Of a stretch of 64,000 nucleotides of DNA, positions 11,400 to 24,336 are shown in pieces. Made by a program: the position numbers and the translations under genes. Source of the DNA: Mermis nigrescens (taxonomy: Eukaryota; Nematoda; Enoplea; Mermithida; Mermithidae). Numbering within the stretch: position 1 is the first letter of the stretch; every line of letters starts with the position of its first letter. Under the pieces are notes generated by a model that worked only from the letters and a program-made list of their open reading frames with translations, made no database searches and was not told the origin of the DNA. Where the stretch lies: NCBI GenBank assembly GCA_036768485.1, contig JAVLUZ010000145.1:16829026-16893025 (forward strand), given 5' to 3'.

Positions 11400-13113
11400 T
11401 GCAAATATAAAAGTTAATAGTAATAATAGTCGTATTTTTTGTAGAAAATAATAAAGCTGTAGACATTAAATAATGACAATAAATAAATATAAGCTAATAC
11501 ACGCCTAGATTGAAAATATAGAATAAGTAACATTTTAATGATTTAAGCATCGGATGACATTAAACCTGAAAGCTGATCACTGATCAGTCCACTGGAAGAC
11601 AAATGGGAAGAAATGTTACGGACAAAACCGAAAATCAATAATTCATCTACATTAATTTAAATAATAGGCTCGGTTTCGCTAGTTTTCGATGAATAGATTC
11701 TGACATTTTTTGCATTTCTCTATTTTCGAAAATTCAAACGCTTTATTTATCATCATGATGCACGATATTGCTTTTACAGATTATAAAACGGCTAAAATCG
11801 TACTTTGTTGCCAAATGAGAGTTTTGATTATAAATTTAAAATTAATAAATATACCTAACCAATGTCACAATCCCTTTCACCAAAAAATACGTCCAAATCA
11901 GTTTTCCAAGGTCGAAGTTCAGGAGGGGGGCAAAACCCGAATTTGGGACCGGTCCACTAAATTTAGAGTTCTAACCTTTTTTTGCAGGACGAATAAAAAA
12001 ATTAGAACATCCTATATGAAATGTTTTAATGTGAAAAACTGCATTTTTCTTACTTTCTACTATATATTGACTCGTTTTGTCATTTTTATAAGTAAAAAAA
12101 TATAAGAATTCATTGAAAATTTCGACTTTTCAGGTTATTTCAACTAGATTTTAGGCATTTTATGGGTAAACAAAACAAAAATGTACTAGTCGGCGTGGAG
12201 CACGGAAATTTTTTAAAAATAATTTTTATAACTTCACTCCCAAAAATCATGTAGAAGAATGCTTGATACTTCAAAATCGCCTGACAGAGATTTGAACCTT
12301 CGACCCTGAGATAGAGTAATACCCCTCGCCCTCTCCTATTGGAATGTGTGGTCCGAATCATGTTTTGCTTTCAAAATTCTTCAGTTTAATAATAAACACA
12401 CCTTAGTGTAAGAATCTATAGAGAACAATCAACTATCGACCGACGCAGGCAGAAAAAACTCAAAGATAGTCTGGAGATCCAAGAAATAGAAAGTGTATCA
12501 TAAAAGACAAAAACTTCCAAGAATCGACGGGATGTTTAAGTGCGACGGAATGTGTCTGACTTAAGCCGTATAATAAATTAATTTTCTTGTCATTTTATGC
12601 AAATTTATTTCAAGTTTTGCTTCTGTATCTTCCAGAATGTAACCATTCATTTTATACACTCCACTTATTTATAGGCTAGCTAAATTTATTTATCAACAGA
12701 AAACAGACCCATCTAAGTATCTTATTTCACTAGTCCTATAAAGTCATGCATCACAAGCGCTACCTCGCGGGTGCAAGCTTCGTGATCTTTATGAAAATTC
12801 AGCTCGCACACATATAAAGCGTTATGCATGAAAATTGAAAAGCAGAATAAATAAGTTAGGCGTTTCGAAAATGATCCATTTAATAATCAAAGTTTTCAGT
12901 TATCAACTGTAAGTTTTTCCAAACGAAATTCTCAGAAATGTTTATTTAGTATTACCTAGGTTCTTTCATTAAACTTGTGAATATGACACAAAATTAATTT
13001 AACTTATTATTAATGAGAAGACAAATGTACCAATAAAGCAAGCACACAAATGTGATGAAATCATAACATAAAATACAGTTTGTCATTAGTGCAGAGCAGA
13101 TTGCAAATTATCT
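11400..13113. other. Unassigned intergenic sequence
   Basis: No supported gene. A 131-residue plus frame at 11710-12105 has no recognisable domain and overlaps repetitive G-rich sequence. A short repeat at about 12240-12360, with GGAATGTGTG at its edge, also occurs near 50590-50745 and, inverted, near 56945-57155. Confidence 0.5.
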
Positions 13114-13350
13114 GGCATGACCATAGGTGGGCGGCACCTAAATTCTGGAGAAGCAAGATTTTCGAAGGTAAAAAATGCTCTTCAAAATGGTGGTATGGCG
13201 TAAAAAACACCATTTTCAACGTTTCTTTTCGAGCACTATCCTTTGGCATCAAAAAATTGCAAAAAATACAAGAAAAATTTTCAAAAGTGAATTCTGGGGA
13301 GTATTTTGGTTTCTGGAGGAAAGGTATTCGAACTTCTGGGGGGTGCATAC

Positions 13351-13727
13351 ACGGTTTTTTTATACTCGGCAAAGATTTTTCCCGATGTACAAAGACTTTT
13401 GGGGACCGTCTTTGTACATGTACAAAGATTTTCGCGAAGACAAAAACTGCAAAAAAGGTTAGAAATTCGCAAAAATTTTCGGCTCTTCGCGCCGAAATGA
13501 GTAATTGTGTGTTCTATATATCTTTATAATGTCAGAAATTGCATTTTGAAAGGAAAAATGTCAAGTATCGCCATTTTGAGACGATTATTAGTGATTTTTG
13601 CCCTCAGAAACCCAGAAATTAGCTAAAATACACTACCAATGGTCGAATAATTCTGTTTTTGCCACACTAAAATCGCTACTGTACCATATTATAGTGCCCA
13701 AAAATTTGGACCTTGAACAAAACACTG
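13351..13727. mobile_element. F4 element inside F1
   Basis: About 377 bp starting ACGGTTTTTTTATACTCGG and ending ACAAAACACTG, flanked by GTGCATAC on both sides. A short F4 variant with one TTCGCGCCGAAA remnant of the shared palindrome near 13487. Confidence 0.82.
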
Positions 13728-13735
13728 GTGCATAC

Positions 13736-14003
13736 CGCACATGGGCGTGGTGGGTGGGGGTATGCACCCCCCAGAAGTTGAAATACCCCCCAGAAATCAA
13801 AATACCCCGCCCCCAGAAAATTTTTTATTGCTTTTTTAGCAATTTTTTGATGCCATTGGATAGTGCTCGATGAGAAACGTCGAAAAATGGTGTTTTTTCG
13901 CCATACGACCACTTTTAAGACCATTTTTTGACCTTTAAAAATTTTTTCACCCCCTCCAGAAATTTTTTCACCCCCCCCAGAATTTTGGTGCTGCCCACCT
14001 ATG
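13736..14003 (-). mobile_element. F1 element inside F1
   Basis: 268 bp, CGCACATGGGCG to CCCACCTATG, flanked by perfect GTGCATAC duplications. The left one is shared with the adjacent F4 element. Confidence 0.85.
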
Positions 14004-14236
14004 GTGCATACCCCAGAGCCCCTCCAACTCCCACGGGTGGGCATGACTATCTGAGTTGCAAGCTTGCAAATGGCAATAAAAATAAACACGATAAAAAAAC
14101 AATAAACACGCTTCTTACAGTAAGAAACTTTTCTACAATAAATTACAGATTGGAAAGAAAAGAGGCACATATGTAATGTGCAACAATGTAACATTGGTGT
14201 AATCGTAAACAACATAGAAAGCGTTTTTAAACGAAC

Positions 14237-14425
14237 CTAAATGGATCCCATTCCAGAAAATTGAGAACTCGATAAGCAGGCAGGTAAAAATTTCGAGTTT
14301 TCAGTCTAAAGTTACCGACCATCAAAGCGACAGAGATGGCTAATCGCAAAATGTCGATCGCAAAACCAAGGGCATTTACGACTTTTTCGCTCGTAACACT
14401 TGCATTGTTCTCGTATCGAACTTGA
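14237..14425 (-). CDS. Candidate internal exon of an unidentified membrane protein
   Basis: A 189-nt open exon with a strong acceptor (TTTGTGAATCTTTGCAG) and a donor AG/GTTCGT. It enters on the third base of a codon and leaves after the second, matching the phase of the exon at 11376. Translation begins QVRYENNASV, includes a hydrophobic span ILRLAISVALMVG and ends PAYRVLNFLEWDPF. The phrase RVLNFLEW resembles RILNLLEW in the candidate exon near 18.4 kb. The upstream partner was not identified. Function unknown; possibly one of the small multi-pass insect membrane proteins. Confidence 0.45.
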
Positions 14426-14460
14426 CTGCAAAGATTCACAAATTTATGCGCTCTAAGAAA

Positions 14461-14947
14461 CAGGGATCTTTTAGCGACACCCCCGTTAGCGCGGCCGCTA
14501 ATGGACAGAAGAGAGCATTTGCGCAAGAGACCTCTCATTAGCGCACAAAAACAATGTCACTATTAGGAGGAAGGCAGAAATAATGGCATTTTTGAGCATT
14601 CCTCGGCAAGCACTCTACCACGGTAAAGAAAATTTTCGAAAAACATTGTTTTACATTTTCCATTTCTTACAAAAAGTCTACTGTTCGAACTGTCGACGAG
14701 ACTGATTTCTCATCATCCAATTCGTTCATGCTTGACCCTGATCAACTTGATTTCATAATACATCTTTACCAATAATACATTTTTACCACATTCGTAAAAA
14801 ATTTTTGGAACTTTCTTGAAAAACGCTTTAAAAATGCTAGAACTCTTATCTTTTCATCCAGAAAAGTCTTAGCGAATGGCGCTAACACCCAAAATTTTCC
14901 GTTAGCGCAGGACCGGTCTCCTTTGCACAGCGCTAAAAAAATCCGTT
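14461..14947. mobile_element. F5 element (hAT-like)
   Basis: 487 bp starting CAGGGATCTTTTAGCG and ending, in reverse complement, CGGATTTTTTTAGCG. The flanks CTAAGAAA and CTTAGAAA agree at 7 of 8 (14453-14460, 14948-14955). Subterminal TTAGCGC/GCGCTAA boxes repeat at both ends. Related to the copy at 59939-60697. Confidence 0.8.
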
Positions 14948-14959
14948 CTTAGAAACTTA

Positions 14960-17900
14960 TATTGAAAGCATGCCTTTGTCTGTGACACAATCTAATTTTA
15001 AATACGTGTACCTATTTCGAACATCCACCAAGAATTTCGTCGTTACGTCCACATAGTACTTGGTAGAACACCTTCCGTAAGGCAGAAAAAACCCGTAAGA
15101 GTTCTGTTTAAAACTCCGTTTTTGAAATATTTTTTGACTTTTCGATTTTTTGATTCTTGACTTTTTGATTTTTTCGATTTTTTGATGCTAATAAACAAAG
15201 CTCAATTGAGTCAAAAAATTGCGTTTTTTGCTCCTACCATGTTTTGGCTATTTTTTAATATTTGAAAATTTTTGTCCTCATCTTAAAATTAGGTCCTCTG
15301 ACCACGTAATCTGCCTCCGCATACTTTCATTTTATTTTTTAAGCAGGGAAACTCAATCCTGGTGTTTCCAATATTGAAGACGCATCAACATTTATATATA
15401 AATGCGGCAAGATTTTGGCTTTTTACTCTTTCTCAAATCGATTTTTTAGCTTTTGAAGGACAAAAACACATAAGATTGATCCAGCGCTAAGCGTACGAAA
15501 ATTTCTCACCTAAGAAACTCATCGTAATTCAGAGACAGACGACTCGCAGAAATCCCTGTACCAAAAAATATTTGTCATTAGAAAACCATTCTTTAACTTG
15601 TCATATTGTACGGGTTCTGCATTAATCCATTACAAAAGTAAAAAATTTATCCGGAAAAACTGCGAGAGATAAAAATACTTGGGAGAAAAATAAGAGAACT
15701 CAAATACCTATCTATAATTCTACGATAGAACAGCTATCAGCCTGTATTAAATGCATCTACTTCCATTCACAAGCAGCCTTTCAAGCACTTTTACGCACTG
15801 TACTGTATTCTCTATAGCCTGATTGAGTAGAATTTCATTATTATTTCAAGTACTTCGTTTGAAATATTATAAAATGAAAAAATTAATGTTTATTTATGAT
15901 ATTCTAATTTCAGTTATTTCAGAGTAAATTGAAGAAATACTGAATGAAGAACATCTTATGTAGGTTGGTACTTAGCCAAACGAGCATTTATTAAAGAATT
16001 CTATTTTGGTTTTTCTCGAACTGAATATAAATAGTAAGCATCAGGCAAAATTTCGATTTTTCCCCCAAAAATACATTATCTATCGAATTTCGCTAGGAAT
16101 TTGAACTTTTTAGTATCCTTATATAGACATCGTAGATGAAATTCACCAAAACGACCTATTTTTACGAAAAAACAAGATTTTTGCAAGCTATTATGGACGG
16201 CTTTAATCTTAAATCTGTTTTAATAGTTACGACTTTCTGCGTAAAGGCTTATGATAAACACTCATTTTCAACAATAACTTTACACTGTGAATAATTTTAA
16301 GTAATTTAAATTCAAGTGAATGCAAGTGTTCTGAATTGCATAAATCTGATACTCAATAAACAAATGTTTTTTAAGATAACGACTCATAATACATTCCAAA
16401 TTACTAATTAATTCTGGAAGAATCAATAGCTGATTAAAGAAGAGATTAAGTCTAATGCATCGCAACAAATATAACGGTGCACGCGCATGAACCTCGAGAT
16501 ATCAAACTAGAACATGTGATTCACTCAAAATTTTCTGATCACTTCCATTAATTCATGATTTATTACCAAAACTTCTGTAAATTAAACAGATAATGGATAA
16601 GATTGATCACATAAAAATTTTAAAAGATTAATAATGTAAAAGAAAAAGAGACTAAAGTTTTTGTCATATGATGTTACTAAATTATAACACGCATCTAATT
16701 AAACGAGAAGTCAGACATGAATAAGTACATTAGAGAAAAAAAGCAAAAATTATTACTCTGAATTAAATAATTATAATATAGAATTTTAAAAAAATGGTAT
16801 GAAAATGATTTACAAGATGTACACGAAATTAATAGTTTGCACGTTTGTCTAGTAACCAGATTATATCCACTTCGAACAAAATACTAGGCACTAAATTTTC
16901 ATGCTAATCGAGCATATTAACAATGTTTCCAGTTAGGAAATAAAAACTTTCTGGGCTCTTTTCAAGGGCATAGCCAGGGGGGATTTCTTAATAGAATAAA
17001 AGATGAAAAAGCGAAAAACTTTCGGCGCTTTGCGACGATTGATGCGCTTTGAAATGCTTTTCGTTTGTTTCTATCAACATTCCTGATTAGCATCGTAGAT
17101 ATTCTTATTATTTTCAGATTACTATATTTGTGTTCGCTTATCTTATTTTAGAAATAACTCCAAATGTATAATTCTTGTGCATTTTTTATGTCGAAATTTC
17201 CGGAATTCTTCTGAATTTCAATGCATTTTCTAATGTCAAAAATCTTCAAATTTTAACTAAATTTACAATTAAATTCATTTAAGCATTTGTGGTGACAAAG
17301 TTTCTGAGATCTGTGCTATACATAAATTAAATTTTCCATACATTTTCTGGTTTCAAAAGCTCAAATTTGGGCGCTTCGCGATAATTCAATCATTTAATGC
17401 ATGTATCTTTCGGTTTCACAATTTAAAAAATGCTCGCGAATGTAATTATTTTAATGCATCTTGACCTGTCGAAATCTCCAAAATTCTGACCTGAAAAGAT
17501 TGGCCGTTTCCGACGGATCCGATCATCTTTAAACAATTCTGTCTAAATCTCCAAAAATTTATGTACTCTATTTTCTGGCATTAGTTCATACGAATTTAAT
17601 GAATTTTCGCCCTGCTGCATTTCGAACCTAAAAATTGGGCGCTTGATGCGAATCAAACCGTTTGAGTGCATTTTTCAGTTTTATAATCTCCAAATTTCGC
17701 GCTTCATACGAATCAAACCCAAAGGAATTGGACGTTTCTGGTGGCTTAGATCATCTTAATGCATTTTCTCAAAAATTTGATACTTAGTAATGCGGAATTA
17801 GTTATTTTACGTGTTTTATGGTACCTACCCAGAATCTATATGTCTTTGTGCTTATCGTTAGCTGAACTAATTTCAAACAACCTGCAGCGAAATTGGGAAG

Positions 17901-18370
17901 AAAAATTTAAATTTTCTGATCGCTGTGAAGTGCACGATGATGCGAAAAGCTACAGACAGAACTATGTTTGGGGCATGATAAAGTGCAGATATAGTACAAT
18001 AATGGATATATAGCAAAAACACGCCTAAATACTCAGAAATACGTTAAACAAATTTTACATGCGTGTTAAACAAATTCTAAAGGAACGTTAAACAAATTCT
18101 AAATACCAGTTATATCTAAGAAACTTAAACTATTCAAAAAATCAAATAATAAATTCAAAAGCAATGTTGATTTCTGAAACATGACAACTTTTTCTGAATC
18201 GAATAATTCCAACCGCATTTTCCCACTAATTCACCAATTCAGAATCCCCGCACTGCACACAACACTTAATAAATTATGCGAAAATACAGAGCAAAAAACG
18301 CTAACTCTTTCAAGACATCTCGACAGGATCGACCACGCCAGCACGTGTAAAAGAGCCATTCTAATAAGTT
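14960..18370. other. Unassigned sequence, possible intron
   Basis: No recognisable exon. The stretch 15120-15200 is a local TTTTTGATTTTTCGA-like near-tandem tract. From 16970 to 17800 there is a degenerate repeat with GGCGCTTTGCGAC-like phrases. If the candidate exons near 18.5 and 14.4 kb belong to one gene, this is its intron. Confidence 0.4.
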
Positions 18371-18390
18371 GAGTATACGATTAAATACCC

Positions 18391-18568
18391 GTAAGTTTGG
18401 CACACAACCGGTAATCAACAAAAAGGACCACAACCAAAACATGTCAAATACTTTCCATAATTGAAAGTAAATGCAGCGCGTAGTCATGTTTATCGCAAAT
18501 GCTAAATGCGACATGGAGAAGCAGAAAAATGCTAAAATAATGACAAAAGCCCGGAACCACCATAGCAT
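18391..18568 (-). CDS. Candidate exon of a membrane protein
   Basis: Minus-strand open segment from an ATG reading MLWWFRAFVIILAFFCFS, followed by a second hydrophobic stretch FDMFWLWSFLLITG. A possible donor (ACGG/GTATTT) ends it near 18391. If the frame is read on instead, it contains RILNLLEW, echoing RVLNFLEW in the exon at 14237-14425, so the end is uncertain. An acceptor-like TTTTCCGTGGGCAG just upstream means the ATG need not be the start. Not recognised. Confidence 0.3.
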
Positions 18569-18695
18569 TCTGCCCACGGAAAACCGTAGCTATCGACAAT
18601 CCTTCACGCTCAAACGATCAGTAAATCATCTATAATAAACTTCTGTAATATATTACATATACTAGTCTGAATGAAATGACACGCTTTATAGAACA

Positions 18696-18915
18696 CACAT
18701 GTAACGGCTCGGAATTTTGGGAAGGGGTCCCCGACAATTTTCAGGGGAAGGGGGTGAATGGCCTTCAATTTTTAGCCAAAAACTACATAAAAACGGTGAA
18801 AAAACGCAAGTTTTTCCAAAAGTCGGGGGGGAAGAGTCGAAAATTTTCTGACTTTAGTGGGATGGGGGACGTCCGACCTTGGGTGGGGGATCCCCAAACC
18901 CCCGTTACATGTATG
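18696..18915 (+). mobile_element. F2 element
   Basis: 220 bp between CACATGTAACGGCTCGG and the inverted CGTTACATGTATG. The G-rich left part, GAAAAA core and C-rich right part match other F2 copies. The TSD is uncertain. Confidence 0.72.
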
Positions 18916-18919
18916 TTGT

Positions 18920-21080
18920 AGAATGCAATCAAGAAAAGCACTACTTTGATTCTTAATTTAATCATTGCTGCGTCAGTTCAGAAATGAATCGAATATGGAA
19001 AGCATGCTGGCCTCAAATAGAAAGTCAGTAGATAGGTACTTTGGCGCACCAGTATACATCAAATTCCGTTTTCCCAGCGAAAAGGTTCACGCAGTTTCTG
19101 CAATTAAGCATCGCTTCAGAATTCCTAACCAATCATACTAACACTTTAACCTTCTAAGACAAACTGGAAAAAATCGTCTCAAGACCAACAGCGTGAACTT
19201 CGTTAACCGGGCAAATTACAGTATTAGGGCAATACGCAGTGGCATAACACAATGCTCAGAAGATAGGCCATCCCTTGTTTGGTAAAAAACATACTTTTCA
19301 AGAATCTTAAAGGAACTGGATTTTTTTCTGTCAGATTCAGAGAAAAACAAATTGCATCAAATACGTACTTAACCTACTTTTTAGCGTTGCAATTTTTGTA
19401 GTTGTGTAGAGAAATACTTTAGATTCACATGTAAGTACAGCTTTTATTCCAGTTTTTTGCAAAAAGATGTATAAGGGGTAGAAAAAATTTTAATTCATAA
19501 ATTGCGCTCTGAAATATTAACGGAGTTCACCGTGTTGGTCTTAGGAGGGTTAAACTATGGAATAGTCAACATGAAAATTTATGTTGGCCAGATGTTTATA
19601 CTGGCTGTCTGTCTTCCAATTTGGATACCTTTCTATGACAATCAACTGTGAAAAATCATGCGATTTTTGTACATCGAATCTGATTAAAAGCTCAACAATC
19701 TAAAGGTGAGTAGGATCTGAATACAACTGTAAAGCATTGTCGGCCCAGTCTGTAGGTCAGCAGGAATAGGTTCAATAATTTAAAATAGCCTACAAAGCTG
19801 ACTTAAATACTGGACAAGTATTAAAACTCCTTTGTTCGTAATTTATGATCAATGTCGAGCACTTTTGCCTAAACATTTTCAGTTTCATTAATTTTTTGTC
19901 TAATTTTTCAGAGTAAATTTTTTTCTTTTTGTCTCAGAGGTGGTCTAGATCATAAGTGTATAGTGTGGCCAGGGAAGTCAGCCGGAGAGCTTTTTGGGCT
20001 AAAAAGACCTTGAAATTTGGTATAAACGTTAAAATAGCGTAAAAACTACGTTCATTAGAACGATTAGCCAAAAATTTCAGAACTGTCGACATTGTATGCC
20101 TGAAGGAAAACTTAATAAACAATTGTGGCAAAATAATCACATCTTTATATGTGAATAATTTTTATTATCAATAATTAGACATTATAATACAAAATCTAGC
20201 ACAAGCGTCTATTGAATCAAACATTGAACGCAACTATGTTCTCTGCAGTAAATAGTACATCAAGAAAGTAATGCATAAGCGCGGCAGGAAAAAAGAATCG
20301 TTCCATAAAAATATGTATTTGAAAATATTCTAGTGAATTCCGATGCTCGACTTTTATCTGAATAATTTTCAGGATGGCGTTAATAACAAGGAAGCAAAGC
20401 GAACCTCGAAAGTTTAAATGATGAATAAGTACGTTTTTTAATGTCTGCGTGTACAATTCCGTCTCTTTAGCGAATTTTCGAGGAATGTAAATTGGTTAAG
20501 AATTGACTTAATTCGACACGCCATCCATATCTACAAATCAAGAAATATATGGAACAGAATTTCTTAAAAAACGAAGCGACGAATGCTTAATATTCATCGC
20601 ATGATGAAACATAAATCTAGCGAAAAATTCTATGTATAAAATCCATCGCGATTCGCGACGGAGGTAAAAATAACAGTAAAGCTTCCCGCAATAAAAACTG
20701 AAATAGAAGAAATTATGGTCACACATAAAATATTAAACAAAAAATAAAATAGCCACCTAGGCAAGTCGGACTATTTTCGAAATTCTTCATCTTCAGTGAT
20801 TTCTAACAAAAGTTAAATAATTATTCACAGCTGTATAAAGCATGAACATCATAGCAATAGATATCGCGACTACAAAATTAAATATTTCATTTGATTTAGT
20901 TCAAAACTACTAAAAGTATTCATGTTATCAATATCGGAAGTTTAAACTATGCGGTAATGATCGGCTCATTGATCTGTAATGGGTTCGTCATACTGAGTAA
21001 GGTTTTGGCCTCGGGGCCATTAGCAAACCGCGAAAATCGCTTTTTAGTGAAAATGCCTCAATAAGCCATATATTAAACTT
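18920..21080. other. Unassigned intergenic sequence
   Basis: No exon or complete element is supported. Minus-strand frames at 20217-20456 and 20538-20726 are hydrophobic but lack paired splice sites or family similarity that I can see. Confidence 0.45.
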
Positions 21081-21096
21081 TTTATACATACAGTTC

Positions 21097-21793
21097 CGTA
21101 TCCAGAATTTCATTTCGGGGGCGGGGGGTCGCAAACTTTTAAGTCCGATATCTCGAGAGCCACTAGGAGAGAGGTAAAAAGAAGCAGTCTTGAACGTTTC
21201 TTGACGAGCTATATAAAATAGCGAAGAATAATATTTGAAAAAACTTCAAAAACTTTTTCACTTTACGTCATAATCATATACACTAAATCTATCGTTCAAA
21301 CTGTGTGCATAACTGATTTCCCATCATTCAACTCTTGAACAACTCCTCAACTTTTGCTTTTTGAACTCAATCTTTCTGTTTTGCAAGCAAAAGCAACAGT
21401 GAAAATGAATAATCCGGTGCGGAGCGCTGAAACAATTTGACATGCTCTCCATGTCTAAGTTGACTTTCAGCGGTTTTGAGCGATTTAGAAGGCGAAAAGT
21501 GTACATAAGAATAAATCCGGCGCGAAGCACTGGAAAATTTGGACCTTTTTGTGCTCTTGTACTCAATTTTGCACCTTTTTGAAGATAAGAAATGCAATAA
21601 ATTTGATCTTACGAAAGAGTTCATCTCAAAAAAGATTTCAAAAGGTAGTCAATAATAATTTAATTGAATAAATGGCGCGAAGCGCCAAAAATTTGAGCAT
21701 TTTCACGCTTTGGATTATCGAAAACCTATATCGTTTTTAAAAAATTCCAAGGAGGAACCCCACCCCCTTAATCCTCCGGATACGGACCTGTGC
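21097..21793. mobile_element. F3 element
   Basis: About 0.7 kb. The ends CAGTTCCGTATCC (left) and CAGGTCCGTATCC (right, reverse complement) form a good inverted repeat. Flanks agree at 6 of 8. Internal units begin with palindrome variants near 21415, 21518 and 21674, about 100-150 bp apart. Confidence 0.72.
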
Positions 21794-22479
21794 ACATATG
21801 ACCACACATAGGTGTGGGGGGTTAGCGGGTTAAGACCCATGAAAATTCGATGCTGCTGCCCATGTATGCATATGACTGTCTTGCCTATGTATGTTTGTAC
21901 TATGTATTAAATATTTAATTTTCCAAGCTATCTTTCAAATAGTGTAGATCACGTCACTTGAAAACAGTGGAGCATTAAAGGGTAAAAAGTAGAATGATGA
22001 AAAAATCGTCGAAATTGAAATATCGAAAACGTGCAACGCATTATCTGATGCAGGAAATCACAATTAATTATAAACGGCCATTTTTTACAAAATCAATATA
22101 GTTTTCCAGTCTGACAATCTAAATCGCTATATCCAGATTCTTACCAATTAAGACGAAAGATAAGAAGGAGAATCAAAATCGTAAATTTTGAGTACAAATA
22201 TAAAAATAAGTAAAGAATGTCAATTTTATGTAAAACTTGGACTAATGAGTTTCTGTCCTAAAATTGTGCTGCCTGCTAACTGACGTAGAAAACATGAACG
22301 GAAGAGTTGCCATCATATTCACATGAACACCGCCTAAATTCAGGGGCCACAAAAATTTCAGAGGTCTAAAAATGTGCAGAAAAATTTTTATAACATGGGG
22401 CAAAAACGTAAATTCGATGTATTTCATTTAATTCTATCTACTGAGATAAGAAATACCAGAAAAACGGAGTAGTTTTGAA

Positions 22480-23440
22480 AATTCAACTCAGGGAATTTCG
22501 GATTCTCGATTTTTTGAATTCTGGGGGTCTACACCATACAAGAAATAGGGTTTCCATCCCAGAAAATTCGTCACCCTTCCCAGAAATTTTTTCACCCCCA
22601 CCCTGGAATTCGCGACTTTCCAACAGTTTCAAACAAATTAGCAGAAGAGACGCTGTTTTGAGCGTTTTAAAGTTATCTATTTGCTCATAAGTGTCAAATT
22701 TGCGGCGCTTAAGGCCATATACTCATTTTTTGACTGTTTTGTTCACTTATTGAATTTTTTATTCTTTTCGAAAGTTTTTCATGTCTTTAGGCCCTACAAA
22801 GATAGATTATCGTCAGAAACCACGAAAACGATGTTTCTGACGCATATCCACCATTCTTGAGCCAAAAAAGGCACTTTAAAATTTCAAACTCTCCTCTAGA
22901 ATTCCCATGTTTTGGATGTCTGCTTTAGACTCCAGACCTTCTAGAGTTATGTGTGGTCACCATCACACATGAGCATGCGAAGTTTAAGGTCTCCAGAAAC
23001 CAAATCTCACAGATATGCACAGCATAGGCATTCTGACCATGCTCCATCTTACCAGATTGTGAAAACATTTTTAAAAAATTTAAAAAAATATCTGAGAAAT
23101 TCGATTATGGCGCGAAGCACCGAAAATTTGACACTCTTGGCCAAACAAATGGCTAAAAACGCTTAAAACAGCACCATTTTCCCCGAATTTCCGGGAAAAT
23201 CGCTAATTATGGGGGATGAAAAAATTTCTAGGGACAAAAACTGTTCTGGGGAGGGTAAATAAAAAAATATCATGTATGCACCCAGAGGATTCGATAAACC
23301 CTTCAAAATTGAATTTTTGGCATTTTTTACGATTCTGCCTCATCAGACCCCCAGAATTTGCAATGCTTCCTGTACGCAAATAAGAATGAAGTACACCAGA
23401 CGTTAGAAACATTTGGGGCTTTTAACGATTCGCTATTAGC
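22480..23440. mobile_element. Degraded F10-type elements
   Basis: Two diverged, opposed pieces sharing phrases with the F10 copy at 45337-45742: TTTCTGACG, AGGCACTTTAAAATTT and CACCCC/GGGGTG ends. A GGCGCGAAGCACCGAAAATT variant lies near 23108. Boundaries are not resolved. Confidence 0.5.
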
Positions 23441-24336
23441 GCTGCACAAAAGCTCGTTAATATTTTTAATAAAAACACATCGAAACAGCAGTACGTAAAG
23501 CTTTCTTAAAAAGCGCATAAGACCATAACGAAGGCAAATATTTGCATAAAATAATAATTAATAGGCATACGCCTATAAACGAATGCGCATATAGTTGAAC
23601 GTAGCGTCTTGGACCCCACAAGACAGTGTACTGCACGGCTATAGAATCGTCTTCTAACTTCTCTAAAAGGACAATAATAATTGAAAAGTAATTTACACAG
23701 TTAAATTTAAATTTTTAGATTAAATTAATTAATTTTTTATTCAGCTTAATCATAATTTAATTTCATTGATTTAATTTATTTACGCTACAATTCCCAAAAA
23801 TATATACGTTCCCTGACCCTCTGGATTTCGTTGAAAACTTGCTTCTTTACAATCGCACATAAAGTGGAAGGGGTTTGGGGCATCGGTCGAACTCTCATTA
23901 AAACCAGAATATCACAGAACCAACAGATAGCCAGAATTTAATTTTTGACATTTTTCCTGTTTTCACAATTTTTTTGATGCCAACGGATAAAACCCGATGA
24001 GAAACGTCGAAAAATTGTGTTTTTATCCCCTGCTACCAATTTCTCTGGCTCCTTTTAGACTTTCGAACGTGTCTGGATTCAAGATTGTCTTACTTTCGGT
24101 CCTAAACATCCATTTGACAAATCAAAATTTAGGAATAGTATTATTTTTCATAAAACGAATAACGTACAAAGGAAGGCTTGCTCATTTTTGATCAACAAAA
24201 AGCAAAAAAGGGATGGATTTAAAAGCAAGTGTTGGCCCGAAACTCGGAACAGGTTGGATTCTTTAAGTCTCGTGGATGGGAAAGGCACTCCAATTTAATA
24301 CGAAGTGCAAAAGGCTAGGCGATATTCAGAGAAGAG

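Larger units (their letters stand above)
13122..14039 (+). mobile_element. F1 element carrying two later insertions
   Basis: Outer F1 copy with a perfect TSD GGCATGAC at 13114-13121 and 14040-14047. It is split at its GTGCATAC box by an F4 element (13351-13727) and a minus-oriented F1 element (13736-14003). The box now appears three times: 13343-13350, 13728-13735 and 14004-14011. Without the insertions the outer element would be about 280 bp, normal for F1. Confidence 0.88.

Noticed and set aside
11710..12105. 131-residue plus-strand ORF
   Set aside because: No recognisable domain, runs through G-rich repeat sequence, and its composition is that of translated AT-rich DNA.
20217..20456. Hydrophobic minus-strand frame containing SLEYFQIHIFMERFFFPAA
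   Set aside because: A possible membrane segment, but no paired splice sites in phase with the candidate exons nearby, and no family match.
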